Part shown: in pieces, positions 1 to 8,083 of the stretch
Layout of the letters: each line of letters opens with the position of its first letter
Position numbering within the stretch: position 1 is the stretch's first letter
Assembly (NCBI RefSeq): GCF_003326475.1
Contig: NZ_JPWA01000023.1
Span: 17,453-81,452 of the forward strand
DNA length: 64,000 bases
Reading direction: 5' to 3'
DNA from: Thalassospira xianhensis MCCC 1A02616
Lineage (GTDB): Bacteria > Pseudomonadota > Alphaproteobacteria > Rhodospirillales > Thalassospiraceae
The notes under the pieces: model-generated
Told to the model about the DNA's origin: nothing
Databases searched by the model: none
What the model saw: only the letters and a program-made list of their open reading frames with translations
Made by a program: the position numbers and the translations under genes

Positions 1-693
1 GCCGTATTGCGCGCCGATCATTTCGGCCGCAATCAGAAGGATGATCGCGATCGACGATGAAATACGGAAACCCGACAGGATGGTCGGCAACGCACCGGGC
101 AGGATGATCTTGCGGATCACTGACCACATCGGCAGATCAAAGCTTTGCCCCATGCGGATCAGGTTGCGCTGCACGTTATCCACCCCACCGAATGTATTGA
201 TCACGGTCGGGAAAAACACGCCAAAGGCAATGGTGGCAAATTTTGATGGCTCCCCAATGCCGAACCAGATGATGAAAAGCGGCAGAAGCGCAATTTTCGG
301 GATCGGGAAAAGGGCCGATACAAACGCCACACCGGGCGAGCGCGCCCAGCTAAACATCCCCACCAGAAAACCGACAAAAAGCCCGGCCACCGTCCCCATG
401 ATCCAGCCACCAACAAGCCGCTGCAACGACGCGCCAAGATGCAGCCAAAGATCACCCGTGACGATCAATTGCCAAAGCGCCTTGGCCACCGCAACCGGGC
501 TTGGCATCGCAAGCTCGCTGATCACCCCGGTACTTGATCCCAATTGCCAAAGCGCAATCACGGCAACGAAAAAGCCCCACGCCGCAACCGGATTGGCCTT
601 GGGATTAAAGCCCGTGGCGCGAAACCGCACCTGACTTGCTGGGGACGCCGCACTTTGGCGCTCCGCCCGGACTTCGCTGATATCATGCGACAT
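1..693 (-). CDS. NitT/TauT-type ABC transporter permease (3' end cut by window edge)
   Basis: Reading from an ATG at 693 the frame stays open for 231 codons to the left edge, so the C-terminus lies outside the window. The protein has a soluble N-terminus of about 35 residues, then hydrophobic membrane segments. The visible end (around residues 222-230, EMIGAQYG) matches the conserved late part of SsuC/TauC-type permeases. The start overlaps the 3' end of the ATPase gene by 11 bp, which implies translational coupling. With the ATPase and binding protein it forms an inner-membrane importer of the nitrate/sulfonate/taurine/aromatic type. The substrate cannot be told from sequence. Confidence 0.85.
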   Translation of the reverse strand, partial: MSHDISEVRAERQSAASPASQVRFRATGFNPKANPVAAWGFFVAVIALWQLGSSTGVISELAMPSPVAVAKALWQLIVTGDLWLHLGASLQRLVGGWIMGTVAGLFVGFLVGMFSWARSPGVAFVSALFPIPKIALLPLFIIWFGIGEPSKFATIAFGVFFPTVINTFGGVDNVQRNLIRMGQSFDLPMWSVIRKIILPGALPTILSGFRISSSIAIILLIAAEMIGAQYG

Positions 694-1456
694 TTTCAAG
701 CTCCTTATCGGCCGCAATCGCCTCGTCCCGGATCAGGTTCCAAAGCGCGCTCTCATGCGCGATCAGCTCCGGCATGCCCTCGCGCCGCTCTGCAATCGGA
801 ATATCGATTGTGTGGATTTCCTTGATCGTGCCGGGGCGACGGCGCAATGCCACCACCCGGTTGGCCAGCCGCACCGCTTCGTTCAGGTTATGCGTCACAT
901 AAACCGCCGTCATGCCGGTGCGGGCAAATAACGCGGCAAATTCATCCAGCAGCAAAATCCGCGTCTGCGCATCAAGGGCCGATAGCGGCTCGTCCATCAA
1001 CAAAGCCGCCGGGCGGACGGCAAGCGCACGCGCAATCCCCACACGCTGCTTCATCCCGCCCGAAAGCTGTTTCGGATACGCATCGCGGAAATCCCACAGA
1101 TTGGTCTGCTCCAGCACCTCTGCCACCCGCGCATCACGGTCCGCCTTGGATAATCCATGGTCTTCCAGCACAAGGCTGATATTGCCCGCCACCGTCCGCC
1201 ACGGCAAAAGCGCGAAATCCTGAAACACATAAGTCAGCGGGTTAAGGCACCCTTCGGGCGTCGCCTTGTCGCAAATCAGAATCTCGCCGCGTGTGGGGGC
1301 CAGCAACCCGCCAATGATCGACAGCAATGTCGATTTGCCGCAGCCCGACGGCCCGATCAATGCGACGACCTCGCCCGGTTCGATCCCAAAATCGATATCG
1401 CGCAGCGCCTCGACCTGATCATATGAATGGCAAATGCCCTTGATTTGCAGCCGCAT
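683..1456 (-). CDS. NitT/TauT-type ABC transporter ATP-binding protein
   Basis: This 257-residue protein is a complete ABC ATPase. Walker A is GPSGCGKS (residues 35-42), the signature is LSGGMKQR, Walker B is LLMDEPLSALD, and the H-loop is YVTHN. Length and motifs fit the SsuB/TauB/NrtD family, which drives import through a two-fold permease. It is second in a three-gene minus-strand operon, after the binding protein and overlapping the permease. The substrate is not predictable from the ATPase. Confidence 0.9.
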   Translation of the reverse strand: MRLQIKGICHSYDQVEALRDIDFGIEPGEVVALIGPSGCGKSTLLSIIGGLLAPTRGEILICDKATPEGCLNPLTYVFQDFALLPWRTVAGNISLVLEDHGLSKADRDARVAEVLEQTNLWDFRDAYPKQLSGGMKQRVGIARALAVRPAALLMDEPLSALDAQTRILLLDEFAALFARTGMTAVYVTHNLNEAVRLANRVVALRRRPGTIKEIHTIDIPIAERREGMPELIAHESALWNLIRDEAIAADKELENVA

Positions 1457-1537
1457 GGCACAATCCGTTTATCTGAAATCTACAAATGAAACGACCGGGC
1501 CGCGCAAAATGGCGGCCCGGTCGGAAAATACGCTCAG

Positions 1538-2599
1538 TTACTGACCAAGGGCCGGGATAAAGCTGGTATCGATGAATTTCGCCGGATCGGCATCTGCGGA
1601 AACATAACCGCGATCCTGATACCATTTGACCTGCGCCTTCACATCGGCAACGTCAAGTCTGGCTTCCTCGGTGATGAACATCGCGCCATTGCGGATTTTG
1701 GGATAGGCCTTGTCCGCCGGATCGTTGGCATAGACATATTTATGCACGATCTCCAAAATCTCCTGCGTGGTGTCGCTCTCAACAAGCTTGCCATCCGCAT
1801 CCGTCGCCAAAAGGGCCGCACGGTAATCCGCGACACCCTTCTGATAGGCGCGCACGAATTTCTCGACCATCTCGCGGTTTTCTTCGACATTCTCGGTCGA
1901 TGTAAACAGGCCACCGACCTGATAAGGCACGTAATCCTTCACCCAGCCGATAATATGCGCCGCCCCCGCATTGGCCAACGGCTTTGCGATATGCGGCACG
2001 ATGATCATGCTATCGACCTGCCCGCTTTTCAGCGCGCCAATCATGTTGGGCACCGACTGCAACGGTTTCAATTCAACGCTTTCGGGGTCAAACCCGGCCT
2101 TCTCGGCGACATTGCCGATCATGTAATGGAAGCTCGACCCCACCTGCGACAGGGCAAAGCTATGACCGGGCAATTTATCAACCGAGGTAAGCCCGGCCTC
2201 AAACGCCGCATTGGATGCCAGAATGGCCGATCCGTCATAGCCCGGATCTTCATGCAACTGCGCCCCAATAACCTTAAGCGCCCCCTTGGCCGCAAGGTTA
2301 AAGAACCCGCCCGTAAACGCCGTCACGCCAAAATCGGCATCGCCCGATGCAATCGCAACCGCCACCGGCTGGGCCGCCTGAAAGATCGAAATCTCGGCAT
2401 CAAGGCCCTCGTCGGCAAGGTAACCCTTTTCCTTGGCAATAAATAACGGCGCGCTTGAAACAAACGCCAGTGCCGCAATATCGACCTTTTCGTTGGCTTG
2501 TGCGCCAAACGCCACAAGGGCACTCGCCCCCATCGCCAGTGCGACAACCGATCCACGCGCCAGCCGTGCCGCGCCCGCCATTCCCCTAATCGAAAGCAT
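1538..2599 (-). CDS. NMT1/SsuA-like ABC substrate-binding protein
   Basis: This 353-residue protein has a Sec signal peptide with a likely cut after an AQA motif near residue 35. The mature part has the NMT1/TauA-like layout, with an early LAFVSSAPLFIAKEKGY segment and an IASGDADFG segment. It would be periplasmic and set the specificity of the importer. The ATG at 2599 has a strong GGAGG ribosome-binding site. It is the first gene of the operon, with 81 bp before the ATPase. The family binds sulfonates, nitrate, pyrimidine precursors and others, so the ligand is open. Confidence 0.88.
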   Translation of the reverse strand: MLSIRGMAGAARLARGSVVALAMGASALVAFGAQANEKVDIAALAFVSSAPLFIAKEKGYLADEGLDAEISIFQAAQPVAVAIASGDADFGVTAFTGGFFNLAAKGALKVIGAQLHEDPGYDGSAILASNAAFEAGLTSVDKLPGHSFALSQVGSSFHYMIGNVAEKAGFDPESVELKPLQSVPNMIGALKSGQVDSMIIVPHIAKPLANAGAAHIIGWVKDYVPYQVGGLFTSTENVEENREMVEKFVRAYQKGVADYRAALLATDADGKLVESDTTQEILEIVHKYVYANDPADKAYPKIRNGAMFITEEARLDVADVKAQVKWYQDRGYVSADADPAKFIDTSFIPALGQ

Positions 2600-2878
2600 G
2601 TTTCCTCCACAGGATCATTATTTTTGAATGCATGATAACCTTCGGAATTTTGTTAGCCGATTTATCGACAAATTGCCAATCTTTGCCGCATTTTTTCGCC
2701 AAAAGGGTCGATTTCACCCTTAATGCGCAAGTCACCCCGCCCCCTATTTCCGCCAAGGTCGAATTTGCGCGGGTCTTCCGCCCTTCCCGCTCCCCGTCTG
2801 CGAACAATCCCGCAAATTGCCATCCCCCGCCAAACCGGCTAAAACCGCCAGAGACAAACCCACGCACAAAGGCCCCGC

Positions 2879-4102
2879 ATGTCATCAAACCCGGATACCC
2901 CACCCCCAAAACCAAACGGCAAAACCGCGATGATCATCGGCGCGGGTCCGGCGGGGCTGATGGCGGCTGAACGCCTCGCCGGGTCCGGTCATGCCGTCAC
3001 GATCTATGAAGGCATGCCAAGCGCCGGGCGCAAACTCCTGATGGCCGGGAAATCGGGTCTCAACATCACCCATGCCGAAGACCTCGAAACGTTTTTGTCG
3101 CGCTATGGCACCTCACGCGCACGGCTCGAACCGCATCTGCGCACATTCGGCCCCAACGAAATCCGCGACTGGTGTGCGGGGCTTGGCATCGAAACCTTTG
3201 TCGGCTCCTCGGGCCGCGTCTTCCCGACCGCGATGAAGGCAAGCCCGCTTTTGCGCGCCTGGCTTAGGCGTCTGGATGGTTTGGGCTGCAAAATCCATTA
3301 CCGCCATTACTGGACCGGTTGGGATGATAACGAAAATGCCGTTTTCAAAACCCCGAACGGCGAAGTGACGGCCAAGGCCGATATCACCGTTCTGGCATTG
3401 GGCGGCGGAAGCTGGAAACGACTGGGATCGGATGGCAAATGGATGGAAATCCTGCGCAATGCCGGGATCAGATGCAACCCGTTCAAACCGGCCAATTGCG
3501 GCTTTGACGTCGCCTGGACCGACCATCTGATCGATAAATGCGCGGGGTCGCCTGTCAAGGCCGTGACGCTGACGGTCACAACCAAATCCGGCCCGCAAAC
3601 CGTGCGCGGCGAATTCGTGATTTCCAGAACCGGGATCGAAGGCAGTGCAGTTTATGCCATCTCGGCAGCCCTTCGCGATCTATGGCTTGAAACCGGCGAT
3701 GCCACCGTGACGCTCGACCTAACGCCCGACCGCGACCTGGCCGACGTCATAGCCCGCCTTGCCAAACCACGCGGCAAAAACTCGCTCGGTAATCACCTGC
3801 GCAAAACACTCGGTCTGGACGCCACCAAAACCGCGCTCGTTTTCGAAGTCACCCCGCGTGAAACCCTGAACGACCCCGCCAAACTCGCCACCGCGATCAA
3901 GGCCCTCCCGCTTAAAATCATCACCCCCCGCCCGATTGACGAGGCGATCAGCACGGCGGGCGGTGTCGCATGGGAAGAACTCGACGAAACTTTCCAACTC
4001 AAAAAACGCCCCGGCACCTATTGCGTGGGAGAGATGGTCGATTGGGAAGCGCCGACGGGGGGGTATTTGTTGAGTGGGTGTTTGATGAATACGGGTAATT
4101 AA
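2879..4102 (+). CDS. BaiN/HI0933-type FAD-dependent flavoprotein (TIGR03862-like), C-terminus rewritten
   Basis: This 407-residue protein begins with an FAD/NAD dinucleotide fold (GAGPAGLMAAERL near residue 21) and keeps family segments such as AGKSGLNITHAED and the late GEMVDWEAPTGGYLLSG. From memory, family members continue past this point with an ATGRAAG-like FAD-contact tail. Here the frame ends in a few unrelated residues (CLMNTGN). The break coincides with the edge of an AT-rich accessory segment, and its final codons (GGG, TTG, AGT) are unlike the rest of the gene. The protein may still fold, but loss of the tail could weaken FAD binding. The substrate of this subfamily is unknown. Confidence 0.85.
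   Translation: MSSNPDTPPPKPNGKTAMIIGAGPAGLMAAERLAGSGHAVTIYEGMPSAGRKLLMAGKSGLNITHAEDLETFLSRYGTSRARLEPHLRTFGPNEIRDWCAGLGIETFVGSSGRVFPTAMKASPLLRAWLRRLDGLGCKIHYRHYWTGWDDNENAVFKTPNGEVTAKADITVLALGGGSWKRLGSDGKWMEILRNAGIRCNPFKPANCGFDVAWTDHLIDKCAGSPVKAVTLTVTTKSGPQTVRGEFVISRTGIEGSAVYAISAALRDLWLETGDATVTLDLTPDRDLADVIARLAKPRGKNSLGNHLRKTLGLDATKTALVFEVTPRETLNDPAKLATAIKALPLKIITPRPIDEAISTAGGVAWEELDETFQLKKRPGTYCVGEMVDWEAPTGGYLLSGCLMNTGN
3893..4082 (+). repeat. Flank A: 3' end of flavoprotein gene, duplicated at 5135-5323
   Basis: These last ~190 bp of the flavoprotein reading frame recur, diverged, at 5135-5323. The similarity stops in both copies immediately after TTGTTGAGTGGGTGTT, where two different AT-rich sequences begin. 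This is the left boundary of the accessory locus. Confidence 0.85.
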
Positions 4103-4103
4103 T

Positions 4104-4832
4104 ATGGCGACATGTAAGTTTTGCGGAAAAGACAAAAAATTAGTTAAAGCCCATATTATTCCACGAAGCCTTTATGGGTTTCCAAAAGAAAAAGGCTATG
4201 AACCATATAAATTTATTACAAATGTAAAAGGGTTTTACAGCTCTAGGTCGGCTACTGGAGTTTACGATCCAGAACTTGTTTGCCTAGATTGTGAGTCTAT
4301 GTTTTCAGCACCAGACAAATATGCATATGAAATTTTTTTGGGGTCGAAATCGGTATGGAAAAAAAGGCCAAATATTAAGGCGAAAAAAATACCTCCAGAA
4401 GATTTTGATTATAAATTGTTCAAGTTATTTTTTTTGACACTTCTATGGAGATCATCAACAACGAAACAACCTTTCTTCAGAAAAGTTGAGTTGGGACCAC
4501 ATATTGACCAAATACGCCAAATGATCTTGGACAAAAACCCCGGAACTCCCGACGATTTTTCGGTAGTACTAGCAGTCTTCAACTCTGAAACAGCTTCGGG
4601 TGCAATGCTTGATCCTGATCGCAGTCGCTTTGATGGCGTCAATTATATTCGTTTTTATCTTGCGGGTTATGTCGCATATGTAAAGATAGATCAGCGCAAG
4701 GCACCCACCAATCTACGTGAACTTCAAGCATCACCTGACATTGGACTAATAGCTATTGAGAGAAGCTTCGAGAGATCCAAAGAATTTACAGCACTTACGA
4801 AGCTGGTAAAAAAAACATCATTTAATTCATAA
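4104..4832 (+). CDS. HNH-like zinc-binding protein of unknown function (accessory cargo 1)
   Basis: This 242-residue protein starts 1 bp after the flavoprotein stop codon. Its N-terminus has a CxxC pair (C4, C7), the segment KAHIIPRSLY (H17) and a second CxxC (C60, C63), a layout like treble-clef/HNH nucleases. The C-terminal two thirds are alpha/beta-like with no motif I know. The gene is far richer in AT than its neighbours (runs of A and T, codons such as AAA, TTT, ATA), which points to transfer. No partner gene is evident. Nuclease or defence activity is inference. The missing strong ribosome-binding site suggests coupling to the upstream gene. Confidence 0.6.
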   Translation: MATCKFCGKDKKLVKAHIIPRSLYGFPKEKGYEPYKFITNVKGFYSSRSATGVYDPELVCLDCESMFSAPDKYAYEIFLGSKSVWKKRPNIKAKKIPPEDFDYKLFKLFFLTLLWRSSTTKQPFFRKVELGPHIDQIRQMILDKNPGTPDDFSVVLAVFNSETASGAMLDPDRSRFDGVNYIRFYLAGYVAYVKIDQRKAPTNLRELQASPDIGLIAIERSFERSKEFTALTKLVKKTSFNS

Positions 4833-4982
4833 AAGGAGATGGGTGTATCGCATATGAATAGGAAGCATCCGCCCCAGATTTATCATTTCAGATCAAATAC
4901 TTCGAGATCGTTATAGGTCGCCAATCATTGCTCCGAGTACGTCTTGTTGCTGTATTCCAATCGAAAGCACTATTTTTCTTCA

Positions 4983-5138
4983 TCAATGACAATGCACCGA
5001 CCCCGCCCTGTTATCGATATGACAGCACTGCCCAGGCGGGGAGGCTTTTGCGGCAGACGCCGCCATGTTCAACGGCTTGATCAATCGCGATTGAACCTTG
5101 CGCTGCATATGTTGGAACCGGTGCGGCCCCCATCGCAA
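4983..5138 (-). pseudogene. Flank B': degenerate copy of the small Cys/His-rich peptide gene
   Basis: This segment is clearly homologous to 6176-6331, the coding part of the small secreted peptide gene on the same strand. It keeps residues such as AQGSIAxDQAVEHGG and CRKS, but lacks the signal-peptide start and runs into copy A' at a shared GC(A/G)A. Similarity to 6176 begins exactly at the stop codon of the intact gene. The 150 bp before it (4833-4982) hold no gene that I can support. Confidence 0.8.
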
Positions 5139-5340
5139 TCAAGGCCCTACCAATCAAAATCACCACCGCCAGCCCGATTGACGAAGCCATTAGCACCGCG
5201 AGTGGCTCGCATGGGAAGAACTCGACGAAACATTCCAGCTCAAAAAAAACGCCCCGTTACATATTGCTTGGTCGAGATGGTAGATTGGGAAGCACCGACG
5301 GGGGTATTTGTTGAGTGGGTGTTCAACAGAACAAAAAAAT
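5135..5340 (+). pseudogene. Flank A': frameshifted copy of the flavoprotein gene 3' end
   Basis: The copy aligns to 3893-4082 (shared stretches include GATTGACGA, GCATGGGAAGAACTCGACG and GATTGGGAAGC). It has lost at least one base in the middle and part of the G run, so it cannot encode the conserved C-terminus in one frame. After TTGAGTGGGTGTT it diverges into an AT-rich tail that leads to the RES gene. Confidence 0.8.
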
Positions 5341-5373
5341 AATACAAACAAAAACATCAAACAAAACTATAAA

Positions 5374-6135
5374 CTATAAATTCTTAGGTCGTGAACAAAA
5401 ATACGGATTGTCTTGCTGTGAAAAATTCATCTGAATGTTTTTTACTTTATAAATCCCGCAACTCACGAGATAAGCATCATCAATATCAAACAGAACCACA
5501 TTAAAACCGTTCTCGCCGAATTGACTTTTATATGCAATTCCATCGTAACCTTCGATTTTTAGCAGCTCAGCTATGATTTGCGTCGGCACATAATCTGCAG
5601 TTTGATCACCTTGCGTAGTAGGTTTGGAGAACGCCTTAGCAATCTCTGCCCATGCAAGATCATCCACTTCTTCCGGTTTGGGGGTTTCGAAGATTGGGAT
5701 GAGTGCGTCATGCCCCCTTGAGCAGTCTACTATTTGCAATTCTCTTGCTGTCACGAAATGAGCAACAGAAATTTCGGCACCGATCCATGGTCTAACTTCA
5801 GACATCGCAGTCTCTTTTGTCGTTGCTAGATACAAGTAAGGTATGCCCCTCGGATTTGCGCGCCCCTCAGTCGCCTTACCTCTTAGAGGCTTCATACGTT
5901 CTGGTGGAAATGCACATTCTATCTCATATGGATCATCTTCAGTTTCTCTAGTAGTAATTCCAACCTGTGCTCGCCAAAATGATCGTTTTTCCCCCAATAG
6001 TTGAACTCGTGACTTAGAAGTAGTCTTGATTGCTGCAAGAAAACTTTCCGCTTCCTTGCTCCGCATATATCGCTGCTTCAAACGAACTTCCAGTTGGAAT
6101 GAATAATAGTCGGCCCACGATTTAAAGTAGCCCAT
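5374..6135 (-). CDS. RES-domain protein (accessory cargo 2)
   Basis: This 253-residue protein has an N-terminal helical part (1-50) and a RES domain. Recognisable blocks are FWRAQVG (R55), the GRANPRGIPYLYLA block, ETAMSEVRPWIG (E113), and TQIIAE followed by DGIAYKS (S204). Known RES toxins degrade NAD+ and are usually paired with an Xre/DUF2384 antitoxin. No such gene adjoins this one, and the protein is longer than typical RES toxins. AT-rich codon use marks it as acquired. The ATG at 6135 is preceded by GGGGGA. A toxin, defence or ADP-ribosyl-type role is possible but unproven. Confidence 0.75.
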   Translation of the reverse strand: MGYFKSWADYYSFQLEVRLKQRYMRSKEAESFLAAIKTTSKSRVQLLGEKRSFWRAQVGITTRETEDDPYEIECAFPPERMKPLRGKATEGRANPRGIPYLYLATTKETAMSEVRPWIGAEISVAHFVTARELQIVDCSRGHDALIPIFETPKPEEVDDLAWAEIAKAFSKPTTQGDQTADYVPTQIIAELLKIEGYDGIAYKSQFGENGFNVVLFDIDDAYLVSCGIYKVKNIQMNFSQQDNPYFCSRPKNL

Positions 6136-6175
6136 AGAAAGTCCCCCACAAAATATTTCTCTTTCTCACATGCCC

Positions 6176-6331
6176 TCAATGACAATGCACAGACCCAGCC
6201 TTGTTATCCATATGGCAACACTGCCCCGGCGGGGAGCTTTTGCGGCAACCGCCACCATGTTCAACCGCCTGATCAAACGCAATTGAACCCTGCGCTGCAT
6301 ATTTCGGCACCGGCGCGGTCCCCATCGCAAG
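6176..6331 (-). repeat. Flank B: copy of the segment duplicated at 4983-5138
   Basis: This is the intact member of the B/B' pair. With A and A' it gives the order A - HNH-like gene - B' - A' - RES gene - B, a tandem duplication whose two units carry different cargo. Confidence 0.8.
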
Positions 6332-6370
6332 CAGCGCACCGATCCCCAGAACCATCATCATTTTCATCAT
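6176..6370 (-). CDS. Small secreted Cys/His-rich peptide
   Basis: The 64-residue product has a short hydrophobic signal sequence (residues 1-18) and a C-terminus with four cysteines (C42, C51, C52, C63) and clustered histidines (H53, H62, H64). The block PPGQCCHMDN followed by VHCH resembles a conserved small periplasmic peptide I recall from other alphaproteobacteria. A metal-binding or disulfide-bonded fold is plausible. The ATG has a GGGAGGA site 5 nt upstream. Its 3' end exists in a second, broken copy at 4983-5138. The function is unknown. Confidence 0.65.
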   Translation of the reverse strand: MMKMMMVLGIGALLAMGTAPVPKYAAQGSIAFDQAVEHGGGCRKSSPPGQCCHMDNKAGSVHCH

Positions 6371-6465
6371 TCTGTCCTCCCTTATTCATCCTGAATGATA
6401 CACCTCTAATATACCTTCGAATACTACCCCTAAGGACAGCCCCAGAAGAACAGCCCCGAAAACAA

Positions 6466-6510
6466 GTTGACAAAATCAACCACATTTTATATTGGTTGAT
6501 AAAGTCAACC
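6466..6510. promoter_or_regulatory. Twin MarR-type operators over a promoter
   Basis: Two related palindromes, GTTGACAAAATCAAC (6466-6480) and GGTTGATAAAGTCAACC (6494-6510), share the form GTTGA-N5-TCAAC with centres 29 bp apart. The first contains a TTGACA -35 box and an AT-rich TATATT lies between them. The likely ligand is the MarR protein encoded two genes downstream. Confidence 0.65.
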
Positions 6511-6604
6511 ATATAACCGTGCCAGCAACCGCGATATCGGGTGGCATTTTGCCCCGTTTGCCCGCTCCTCGCGCCCCCTTGCCACCGCACGCTTTGTTTT
6601 CGGA

Positions 6605-8038
6605 ATGTTGCCCCACATGAAGATATCAAAAACCATCCACGCCGACGGATTGCCGCAGCCCCAGCGGTCATTCGCCATGATCGCCGTGTTATTGACCGTC
6701 ATGATGGCCGTTCTTGACGGCTCGATCATGAATGTCGCCCTGCCTGCCATAGCCCAGGATCAGAATGTCAGCCCGGCGCATGCCATCTGGGTCATCACCG
6801 CCTATCAGTTGGCGGTTGTCGTCGCCCTGCTGCCCCTGTCCGCGCTTGGCGAAGCCATCGGTTTTCGCAAGGTCTATCTGGCCGGGATGGTGATTTTCGG
6901 CATTGCATCGGCCCTGTGTGCCTATTCCCCCAATATCGAATTCCTGACTTTCGCCCGCGTGTTGCAGGGTCTGGGGGGGGCGGCCCTGATGAGCATCAAC
7001 GCCGCCCTTATGCGCCACAGCGTCCCGCAGGCAAAGCTTGGCCGCGCCATCGGGCTGATTGCCATGGTGGTCTCGATCTCGGCCGCTGCTGGCCCCACCA
7101 TTGCCTCGGCCATTCTGGCGGTGACGGCATGGCACTGGCTGTTTCTGATCAATATCCCGATATCCATCGTGGCAATCGGCCTCGGCACCTTTGCCCTGCC
7201 CTATACCAAACCGACCCGCACCCGGTTTGATTATATCAGTGCGTTCCTGAACGTGCTGGCATTCGGCGGGCTGATTTCGGCGCTTGGCAATATCGGCACC
7301 CAAAGCCACCCGATGCTGATCGCGGGGCAATTCGTGATAGCGATTACCGCCGGTTTCTTCCTTGTGCGCCGCCAGTTCTCGCGCGAACGCCCGATGCTGC
7401 CGCTTGATCTGCTGGCGCGTCCGGTCTTTGCCTGCTCCATCGGGTCATCGATTGCGGGCTTTTGCGCCCAATTCATCGCCTTTGTCGCACTCCCCTTCTA
7501 TTTTCATGACGTGCTGCGCTATAGTGCTGTCGATACCGGCCTTCTGATGACGCCATGGCCGGTCGCGACCGCCATCATCGCCCCCATTGCCGGGCGGCTG
7601 GCCGATCGATATTCGCCGATCCATCTGACCGGCATCGGCATGGGGATTTTTGCCATCGGCCTGTTTTCCGTCACCCTGATCCCGGCCGGAAGCCCCCATA
7701 CTGCCCTTGCGATCATTGCCTGCCTGATGATCTGCGGCGTTGGCTTTGGCCTGTTCCAGTCGCCCAATAACCGCCTGATGATGACAAGCGCCCCACGGGA
7801 TAGAAGCGGCGGTGCCGGCGGCATGCTGGCAACCGCACGCCTGACCGGGCAATCGGTCGGTGCGGCCTTGGCCGCCATCCTGATCGGTACCGGTGGTGCG
7901 TTTGATCTGACCGCGATCATGGGGGTTGCGGCGGGCTTTGCCCTGATATCGGCCGCCATTTGCGAGGGACGCAAATATGCCATCCGCATCGGCATCATCG
8001 CCCCGCATGGTGCGGATGCCGTCGCCAAGCAGTCATGA
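6605..8038 (+). CDS. MFS drug-efflux transporter, DHA2 (EmrB/QacA) family
   Basis: This 477-residue polytopic protein has about 14 hydrophobic segments. The segment LDGSIMNVALPAI in the first membrane helix is the DHA2 signature, and GRLADRYSP lies in the second half. Such proteins export lipophilic drugs or metabolites with proton exchange. The ATG at 6605 has only a short GGA before it, and an ATG at 6617 is an alternative. It is followed by marR and a siderophore-interacting protein, and preceded by two MarR-like palindromes, so autoregulated induction by a toxic compound is the simplest model. Confidence 0.85.
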   Translation: MLPHMKISKTIHADGLPQPQRSFAMIAVLLTVMMAVLDGSIMNVALPAIAQDQNVSPAHAIWVITAYQLAVVVALLPLSALGEAIGFRKVYLAGMVIFGIASALCAYSPNIEFLTFARVLQGLGGAALMSINAALMRHSVPQAKLGRAIGLIAMVVSISAAAGPTIASAILAVTAWHWLFLINIPISIVAIGLGTFALPYTKPTRTRFDYISAFLNVLAFGGLISALGNIGTQSHPMLIAGQFVIAITAGFFLVRRQFSRERPMLPLDLLARPVFACSIGSSIAGFCAQFIAFVALPFYFHDVLRYSAVDTGLLMTPWPVATAIIAPIAGRLADRYSPIHLTGIGMGIFAIGLFSVTLIPAGSPHTALAIIACLMICGVGFGLFQSPNNRLMMTSAPRDRSGGAGGMLATARLTGQSVGAALAAILIGTGGAFDLTAIMGVAAGFALISAAICEGRKYAIRIGIIAPHGADAVAKQS

Positions 8039-8083
8039 CAAACCCCGCAACACCTTGCGCACTGGCAAGACAGAAACATATCG

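Noticed and set aside
41..634. Long plus-strand ORF opposite the ABC permease
   Set aside because: It is the shadow of the membrane-protein frame on the other strand and has no family match.
1742..2446. 234-codon plus-strand ORF opposite the binding protein
   Set aside because: The minus-strand frame encodes a recognisable signal peptide and binding protein with a strong ribosome-binding site.
4944..5342. Plus-strand 132-codon ORF
   Set aside because: It runs through the pseudogene copies B' (antisense) and A' and is a chimera with no independent support.
6273..6671. Minus-strand 132-codon ORF before the DHA2 gene
   Set aside because: It crosses the MarR palindromes and overlaps the small peptide gene in another frame.
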